From: Tubiluchus corallicola
Lineage: Eukaryota > Priapulida > Priapulimorpha > Priapulimorphida > Tubiluchidae
Length of the DNA: 64,000 nt
Direction of reading: 5' to 3'
Assembly (NCBI GenBank): GCA_030141605.1
Contig: JAQGDQ010000046.1
Location: 434,001 to 498,000 of the forward strand
In this document: piece by piece, positions 62,201 through 64,000 of the stretch
Position numbering within the stretch: position 1 is the first letter of the stretch
Layout of the letters: each line of letters begins with the position of its first letter
Position numbers and translations under genes: made by a program
Notes under the pieces: model-generated
What the model saw: only the letters and a program-made list of their open reading frames with translations
Database searches by the model: none
Told to the model about the DNA's origin: nothing

Positions 62201-63151
62201 ACAGCGCCTATAATCAAAGCTCTTGCCAGCTCAGGCCCGAGTTGACCTACAAATCTTGGTGATAAAACCAAATTAATCAATGCCCACTATCTATGGTTCC
62301 TCACACCCAGTAAAACAATATATATGAATATTCTTTTTTTTTAAATGCCATTTCTCTTGCTTCGTTCATACTTTTGTTAATTTGCCATTATTTGGAGCAC
62401 AAATATCAGGACTTTGGCTGGAATGTCAGCATGTGACTGTTCTACATCATAACAGGTTTTAAACAGCAGAACAGTAGATTAGGTATACAAACTATGCTTT
62501 TTGCTCTGGCAACAAACACTGTGGAATAGAAATCACAAAAAACACAAAGGAAACTATAAATTTGACAATGCACAACTTTTGCTTGTGAAATCAGACTGAT
62601 GAATTTCCATGTATATTTTCAGTTTTCAAAAGCTAGGCTCAATATGGAGGGACTTATGGCTTCTAAACTTAAGGCTCACCTTCGGATGGTGTGACAGAGC
62701 ATGCAGGTGCGATCAGCGGCATTGTAACTGTAAAATCGTAAATTGCAGTTCCCGGAATTCCAAATGCAGGACCACCTAAGACAAACAAACGTATCAGCAG
62801 AGCTTCATCTATTTTTCCAAAAAACAAATTTTCTTCAGTTGCGCATATTATATTATAAAAGTATTTGAAAAATATGACAATTATAAAAGTCATAATTACA
62901 CAACCATACCTTCTACTACAATTCTAAAGGTATGTCCTTCCACTAAGGCACTTTTTCTAACAAAAATTATGTCAGTGTCCTTATTGACAGTTGCTGATTC
63001 ATTAACACTAATAGGAGTGAAAGTGCCGTTAACCATGATTTTTATACTCCAAGAATAAACCGTAATTGATGAATTGTCACAGCTCACACACACACTTTGC
63101 AAGACAAGGCTGGCAGCACTGTTTACCTTTCTTCTGCAGTTTTCTAAGCAC
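16398..63151 (-). CDS. Polycystin-1 family receptor-channel with an extra PLAT domain (5' partial)
   Basis: I joined 32 exons by GT/AG sites and phase (high-low): 63151-62910, 62775-62680, 60652-60533, 59563-59436, 59021-58928, 58275-58175, 55940-55815, 55090-54999, 54851-54701, 54542-54392, 54060-53963, 52913-52757, 52460-52315, 52046-51119, 49877-49733, 48217-48115, 46793-46674, 43027-42797, 42292-42172, 41452-41293, 38530-38392, 37768-37661, 37545-37410, 36299-36173, 34263-34194, 33011-32786, 30071-29591, 28946-28776, 28138-28063, 24185-24020, 23692-23510, 17485-16398. Together they make ~6.48 kb of coding sequence with no internal stop and every phase matching. Order: REJ part, GAIN-like, Cys-rich, PLAT, GPS, TM1, PLAT, ten more membrane segments with the TOP domain, stop. 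Polycystin-1 proteins are plasma- or ciliary-membrane receptor-like subunits that pair with TRPP channels. The 5' end is outside the window. The exact subfamily (PKD1, PKD1L or PKDREJ) is not settled. Confidence 0.93.
17915..18820. mobile_element. hAT-like MITE, ~0.9 kb, in the last polycystin intron
   Basis: The left end CAGTGGCGTAGCTACAACTT (a common hAT terminus) plus GCCCGGGGCAGCAC is mirrored at the right end, whose reverse complement reads GGTGGTGTAGCTGGGG then GCGCCCCGGCTGCAC. A C run follows the left arm and another C run, just before AGCTACACC, precedes the right end. The flanks (left GCAAAACGTTTTGCA, right GCAAAACA) share GCAAAAC, but the site is palindromic, so the target duplication is ambiguous. 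The 77-codon ORF inside (18459-18692) has no recognisable domain. Confidence 0.6.
19230..19700 (+). repeat. Degenerate tandem repeat, unit ~60-70 bp, upstream of the LINE ORF
   Basis: The phrase AGTGCAAAG (variants AGCGCAAAG, AGTGCTAAG) recurs about seven times, each followed by a T-rich block, TTTGTCACTTTATTTG-like text and GCTAGAAATT. Divergence is high. Its position just 5' of the CR1-like LINE suggests repeated 5'UTR/promoter units of that element. Confidence 0.55.
20484..23205 (+). mobile_element. Internally deleted CR1-like LINE with PHD finger and endonuclease remnant
   Basis: A 224-codon frame (20484-21158) contains a C4HC3 PHD-type finger at 20727-20880 (CLVC..GVLCDCCGQWVHLKC..WFCECC), as found in some CR1-like LINE ORFs. 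After frame breaks, an APE-type endonuclease is readable to ~21760: HINIRSLKSN, ETWL, GYKLVCDN, GGGVALLIREDLVF, VTYRP, LLGDYNLNLL, LIDNTFYN. The linker (YKKFVTQHPKNHKF, KCRNRLRGLIKKSKFDYY) follows to ~22260. The text then jumps to KNVGIISHIKYSL, LILPYLNFACILWGST and VAKHFISFVGPNVWNSIS, the extreme RT C-terminus. The catalytic RT core (~300 residues) is missing. It ends near 23205 in AATAAATATAATAAAGAATA, a microsatellite-like tail typical of CR1/L2 3' ends. Confidence 0.82.
24496..24532. repeat. (AAT)n microsatellite
   Basis: About eleven AAT/AAC triplets in a row in the intron upstream (minus strand) of the exon at 24020-24185. Confidence 0.85.
24542..24630 (+). mobile_element. Penelope-like element RT scrap
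   Basis: The plus-strand text YEQVDDVAMGSLLGPTVANA matches the very characteristic reverse-transcriptase block Y.Q.dGvAMGSpLgPt.ANaf of Penelope-like elements. Only this block is clear; the downstream 500 bp are full of stops. It is a decayed fragment. Confidence 0.6.
24631..28062. other. Intron between polycystin exons 29 and 30, no exon seen
   Basis: Large intron. Apart from the Penelope-like scrap and the (AAT)n tract near its low-coordinate end, I see only AT-rich sequence with short ORFs (26538-26744, 27611-27793) lacking recognisable motifs. Confidence 0.5.
28776..37768 (-). CDS. Polycystin exons 22-28: TM2-TM6 region
   Basis: Exon 37768-37661 has RDSHLWASVFWRP..FTRVQ, the conserved polycystin HLW..v..RP..s.FTRvQR. 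The next two exons give RLSCALALLLTAMLANIMFY (TM2) and IFIGIASSLIIFPVNLFIVS (TM3). Two exons then encode a charged cytosolic loop. Exon 30071-29591 carries LPWWCVYFAWSLVISLSLIC (TM4), the YGLKYG and WLLSMLTSIVQS...QPLKV signatures and TM5. Exon 28946-28776 has YKPPMETEIAKIRKKRLRER then a hydrophobic segment (TM6, equivalent to S1). All phases match (0,1,2,0,1,2,2). This is the 11-TM polycystin-1 layout, distinct from 6-TM polycystin-2. Confidence 0.92.
30634..30786. mobile_element. 153-bp near-perfect hairpin (MITE-like inverted repeat)
   Basis: The left arm ATTTTTATTTGATAAGAAGC..GTACATTTA..AACAATG..TTAGTCAAA is repeated in inverse in the right arm, with only a few mismatches over about 70 bp and a loop of under 10 bp. 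It lies in the intron between the exons at 32786-33011 and 29591-30071. Confidence 0.8.
30787..32785. other. Intron between polycystin exons 26 and 27
   Basis: No exon recognised. The stretch 31670-32400 is less AT-rich (phrases such as CTCCAAAACTGTAGTACTTA, GTCACCAAACTTGCAGGGTG) and looks like an interspersed repeat of unknown type. The short plus ORFs (30731-31173, 31989-32177) are unconvincing. Confidence 0.4.
34697..35340. mobile_element. hAT-like transposon remnants in a polycystin intron
   Basis: The text CAGGGGTGCGCAAATTATCT at about 34698 and AAGGGTGACCACACTTTTTC at about 34975, with GCTTGCGAGCTACTTATAAA, resembles hAT terminal regions. GATCTACCCACACTGTCTTT near 35308 resembles subterminal text of such elements. 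No clean target duplication or matching opposite ends could be fixed, so borders are approximate. A 33-34 bp tandem duplication lies inside. Confidence 0.35.
34757..34826. repeat. Two tandem copies of a ~34-bp unit
   Basis: TGCATGTAGTTTGGTCAAGG followed by AGCCAA occurs twice head to tail with identical core sequence. Confidence 0.85.
35341..36172. other. Intronic sequence, nothing recognised
   Basis: Part of the intron between polycystin exons 24 and 25. AT-rich with an ATTTATTC-type simple tract near 35618-35640. No coding or RNA feature seen. Confidence 0.4.
38392..42292 (-). CDS. Polycystin exons 19-21: canonical cytoplasmic PLAT domain
   Basis: Exons 42292-42172, 41452-41293 and 38530-38392 join in phases 1, 2 and 0. 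They read ILEDNNPSDTYAYLIITFTG, RRGAGTTANVIIYIEG, NDGHSLPTRLYH, AGAQDRFLMTT, RSLGQLIAIDVWHDNSG, KWYLRKVIVSDV, WCFPYGNWLAV. This is the textbook polycystin PLAT just after TM1: DN.p.d.Y.Y.i.v.TG.r.GAGT.A.V, d.Fl.t...LG.l..i.vwHDNsG, W.l..v.v.D, F....WL. PLAT domains bind lipid and protein partners at the membrane. A (CT)n tract begins about 30 nt inside the intron after the middle exon, and a hAT-like transposon lies further down the same intron. Confidence 0.93.
38682..40316. mobile_element. hAT-like transposon with GAGTC-rich subterminal arrays
   Basis: Both ends carry dense degenerate copies of GAGTC/AAGTC words (38690-38910 and 40145-40305). The right terminus in reverse complement reads CAGTGTTGTATTACTCGAGT and the left terminus TATTGTTGTAGTCAAGTC, with 8 of the first 10 bases alike. 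The flanks CTAGACAT and CTATACAA match at 6 of 8, consistent with an old hAT 8-bp duplication. The interior holds a LINE fragment in minus orientation and no transposase. It sits in the intron splitting the cytoplasmic PLAT domain. Confidence 0.6.
39255..39660 (-). mobile_element. LINE RT C-terminal fragment nested in the hAT-like element
   Basis: The minus-strand frame reads VSDLGHVITCDLTDDADILS, then YAYHASNFSFACSDFKCEQL, then LQTCCLRYYGCQSWKLN. After a stop it continues IAICKLWKLPYRAHTYVL. This is the typical C-terminus of a non-LTR RT (YLGHvI..dL.DdaDI...r......N.....f..c...vk..Lf.tyC..fYgcqlW....., aw.k..R.iwkLPy.tH). It is truncated at both ends. Confidence 0.75.
41180..41264. repeat. 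(AG)n microsatellite next to a splice donor
   Basis: About 35 AG dinucleotides with few interruptions, preceded by GTGTGTGTG. On the transcribed minus strand it is a (CU)n tract starting about 30 nt after the 5' splice site of the exon ending at 41293. Confidence 0.95.
42797..43027 (-). CDS. Polycystin exon 18: GPS cleavage motif and TM1
   Basis: A 77-codon exon: VGPLTTPKQIHCQCYHMTAF, the C-terminal half of a GPS (C-x-C-x-H-L/M-T), followed by ELNPIEDVILFATFFD and a hydrophobic segment VVIIFVSLVWFLYLVLLVYA ending in RRHD (TM1, positive-inside). In this family autoproteolysis occurs between the Leu (here Met) and the Thr of the HLT triad; H and T are present, so cleavage is possible. The upstream half of a usual GPS (C..W....W...GC) is not seen intact: the preceding exon supplies only FPCYLV, after the PLAT domain. 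The GPS may therefore be atypical. Confidence 0.9.
44890..45674. mobile_element. Tigger/pogo-like DNA transposon remnant
   Basis: The left end AGTAGGCACTGCATAACAGA followed by CTCACT is mirrored by the right end, whose reverse complement is AGTAGGTGCCGCTTAATAGA followed by CTCACT. These ends resemble Tigger/pogo termini. A transposase start is readable inside on the plus strand. A related copy in opposite orientation lies at 55978-56190. Confidence 0.7.
45356..45448 (+). pseudogene. Transposase N-terminus remnant, CENP-B/Tigger type HTH
   Basis: A 30-codon frame reading KDLTVKEKLKTLEQYDKLPK then MGQRS and a stop. It matches the start of the CENP-B-like N-terminal helix-turn-helix of pogo/Tigger transposases (r.Lt..eKl.il...d..ps..q...a). 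The remainder of the gene is gone, so the element cannot mobilise itself. Confidence 0.6.
46674..49877 (-). CDS. Polycystin exons 15-17: extra PLAT/LH2 domain before the GPS
   Basis: The exons 49877-49733, 48217-48115 and 46793-46674 join in phases 1, 2 and 0. They read VLYFITLHTANIKYSGTFAG, VYVKLYGDHG, DRKLIGS, then AAVDEFILKTKSVGIVKNIS, IWHNNRGIGAGWLLEKVIIE, and PCMTWL. That is a complete PLAT/LH2 beta-sandwich text: Y.i.v.Ta....sGT.A.Vyv.L.G, r.L, d.Fil...vG....i.i.HnN.G...gWlLe.V.i.d, ending in C..WL. It is nearer to LOXHD1-type PLAT wording than to the polycystin cytoplasmic PLAT. Its exon ends differ in position from those of the second PLAT, so it is not a simple exon duplication. The last exon continues through FPCYLVKKSIGT into the GPS. 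Topologically it should be extracellular. Confidence 0.85.
51119..52046 (-). CDS. Polycystin exon 14: cysteine-repeat module in the ectodomain
   Basis: At 928 bp this is the largest ectodomain exon. It opens with VVIKKGKRPIFESFG, then SVKFFIGIMFD, which fits the last beta-strand part of a polycystin GAIN region (compare yyiGV). From about 51851 to 51204 follow ~215 residues with about 32 cysteines. At least five segments share exact spacing C-x6-C-x7-C: CKTRSAEC..C, CSTQYQQC..C, CTLKYTHC..C, CRGIMYKC..C and CKNHFTTC..C. NIS, NVT and NET are potential glycosylation sites, which suits an extracellular disulphide-rich fold. The module ends with a Thr/Ser/Glu-rich linker and a phase-1 donor. I do not recognise the family; it is not EGF, LDL-A or WSC by spacing. 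It lies where other polycystins go directly to the GPS. Confidence 0.88.
52315..55940 (-). CDS. Polycystin exons 7-13: GAIN-like juxtamembrane ectodomain
   Basis: Seven small exons continue the ectodomain: ALTILVNQLTEAS, then KKFGEISSFMKM, ILLGVSNILSD, SIEIIENVSAAVLP, FKFPSSDVLS, then VSFGKGPSLLGLEF, and ITVHSLVVDAYSHCIISFQD followed by VPPGIALK. The helical first half (repeated L..L..i pattern) and the beta-rich second half fit the REJ/GAIN stretch of polycystins, where v.V.f......vpP..aLkV leads toward the GPS. NVS in the tenth exon and NFS in the thirteenth are possible glycosylation sites. Exon 13 ends in phase 0, as does the exon just before the GPS exon (see findings). Confidence 0.8.
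55978..56190. mobile_element. Fragment of the same Tigger-like family
   Basis: Begins TA|CAGTAGGTGCTGCTTAATAG and is about 80% alike to the reverse complement of 45460-45674, sharing AGTATTACTGGTATAGAAGT-type text and a TTACTTTATGCAGTT end. TA precedes the terminus as in pogo insertions. The opposite end was not found nearby. Confidence 0.7.
56191..56798. other. Intron sequence between polycystin exons 6 and 7
   Basis: AT-rich intron sequence with no recognised feature between the Tigger-like fragment and the solo LTR. Confidence 0.4.
56799..57045 (-). mobile_element. Solo LTR, probably Ty3/gypsy type, 247 bp
   Basis: On the minus strand it starts TGTTATGACCCACCTGCC and ends CCAACTCATAACA, so it has TG..CA borders and a perfect 8-bp terminal inverted repeat (TGTTATGA/TCATAACA). 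An AATAAA lies about 70 bp before the end. The flanks GTTC and GTAC differ at one of four bases, a possible 4-bp target duplication. No internal retroelement or second LTR is adjacent. Confidence 0.6.
57055..57134. repeat. Short local duplication beside the solo LTR
   Basis: AAAGTAGTATCACCAACATT..GGTAGATCAT is followed about 34 bp later by AAAGTAGTATCAACATTAAC..GGTAGATCAT. Confidence 0.6.
58175..63151 (-). CDS. Polycystin exons 1-6 of the window: REJ module
   Basis: The first exon reads RCLENCRRKVN, then LQSVCVSC, then YSWSIKI, the N-terminal part of the REJ pattern (C..NC...vN....L...C..C....Y.Wsl). The second gives GIPGTAIYDF and CSVTPSEG, the third GMALMTKFSLKCG. These match REJ text such as G.G.A.Y.f, C.V.P..G and al.t.F.l.C. 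The fourth holds TLPQGDGEFVLQVTDSYDSS, the fifth VLPLEYNEKY, the sixth VQTFKVVTNEVKKLI. Phases run 1,1,1,0,1,0. REJ regions in polycystins are large extracellular modules implicated in ligand or partner binding and in the GAIN fold. The module begins before the first exon seen here, so the part is incomplete. Confidence 0.85.
60653..62679. other. Intron between polycystin exons 2 and 3
   Basis: Two kilobases with no exon or recognisable mobile element. The paired ORFs at 61916-62161 overlap on opposite strands and look fortuitous. Confidence 0.45.
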
Positions 63152-64000
63152 CTAAATACAGAAAGCAAACATACTGCACACAGCATGGCTGGCACAAAAA
63201 ATCAAGGCTTTTAAAAAGTTGGAAAGCACATTCTTAGATGGCCAATCGTAAGGGTTCCAACCTAACTTCTGTTAATCGAGTAAGTTTAACTTTAAGTATA
63301 AAAAAAACTATGAAACTTGACACATGTCACATAATAAGTATGTTTAAAAAACCTTTTGATAAATGCTGAAGAAACTCTTACACTTCATTACACTCCTTCA
63401 CAATAAACTATAATAAACTGAAATATCTGAATGCATAATGTATAATGTACGAAGCTATGTACATATTCTAAAAATCTGTTAAGTTAAATGACAAAGTATG
63501 CAGGAAACTGTAATTCAAAATTTCACAGACATGCTTGTAAAATTGAGTCAATAGGAATTTTATTGCTATGTCTACTATTTGATAATTAGTGAACGTGAAT
63601 GCCACGACTACATGTAGATATAGCCACACTGTGACAGAGATGCTAATATTTTTAAATTGGGAATATAAAGCAGGAAACACCAAGAGGACAAAAAGTCTAA
63701 CACTAAATTACTGCTGTCGGTATTTCAATCATATAAATGTGAAGTTTGAAATAGAGTCTGTCGATTAGCTAAGATGTGAAATAGTTAAACATCATGCAGC
63801 ATTCGGTAAGAGAAATCCTCACACAGTGTGGTAGGTGATTATATAGAAGCACTAAACATGCTGCATTATGAACGCTCCGTCCTGTTACGGTAAATAAACA
63901 GCTCAATGGTTCCACTTACGCGGGTTTACATTGTTACTGTTTTCGGTTAATCACCAACAAATTCAGTCCGCTAGTACATTCATGTAAACTGTAAAGCCTG
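63152..64000. other. Upstream intron of the polycystin gene, no exon identified
   Basis: The first recognised exon starts at 63151 in the middle of a REJ module with an acceptor (TGTATTTAG) before it, so at least one exon must lie upstream. None was identified before the window edge; the next exon is probably beyond base 64000. The 71-codon minus ORF at 63468-63683 has no REJ-like text. Confidence 0.5.

Noticed and set aside
1-64000. CRISPR arrays, operons, prokaryotic defence or phage systems
   Set aside because: No regularly spaced direct repeats with unique spacers and no contiguous bacterial-type ORFs; gene structure is clearly intron-rich eukaryotic.

Overview
The window looks like AT-rich nuclear DNA of an invertebrate animal. 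Genes are split into many small exons with GT..AG introns, separated by decayed LINEs, hAT and pogo/Tigger DNA transposons, one solo LTR and microsatellites. A REJ/PLAT polycystin and nuclear receptors make it metazoan. The gene content would suit an early-branching lineage (sponge, cnidarian or placozoan), but I cannot fix the phylum. There is no bacterial-style operon, CRISPR array, rRNA or recognisable tRNA.

Layout. (1) 1-463, + strand: last coding exon of a nuclear receptor, the C-terminal half of a ligand-binding domain with its AF-2 helix. (2) 464-5387: 3'UTR/intergenic DNA with a pogo/mariner-like element. (3) 5388-9064, - strand: a six-exon gene with a complete nuclear-receptor DNA-binding domain but no ligand-binding domain; the receptor module runs straight into a charged, nuclear-looking tail. 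(4) About 9.1-16.4 kb: a transposon graveyard. (5) 16398-63151, - strand: a very large polycystin-1-family gene. I could join 32 exons, about 2160 codons, with every splice phase compatible; its 5' end lies beyond the right edge.

The polycystin is the main object. Reading down the - strand it has: part of a REJ module, a GAIN-like region, one large exon with about 32 cysteines in a repeating C-x6-C-x7-C pattern, a complete PLAT domain split over three exons, a GPS-like cleavage motif (H-M-T), TM1, the usual second PLAT domain just inside the membrane, ten more predicted membrane segments, and the TOP/polycystin channel region in one long last exon. The usual order is REJ-GAIN-GPS-TM1-PLAT-TM2-11. 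A second PLAT domain and a cysteine-repeat module on the outer side of TM1, next to the GPS, is the most unusual thing in the window.

The introns host much of the mobile DNA: an internally deleted CR1-like LINE with a PHD finger, hAT-like elements (two with 7/8-matching 8-bp target duplications), a hAT-like element with GAGTC-rich ends and a nested LINE fragment, a Tigger-like element with a CENP-B-type transposase remnant, a Penelope-like RT scrap, a solo LTR, and a near-perfect 153-bp hairpin element. All calls are from reading the sequence; no database search was run.
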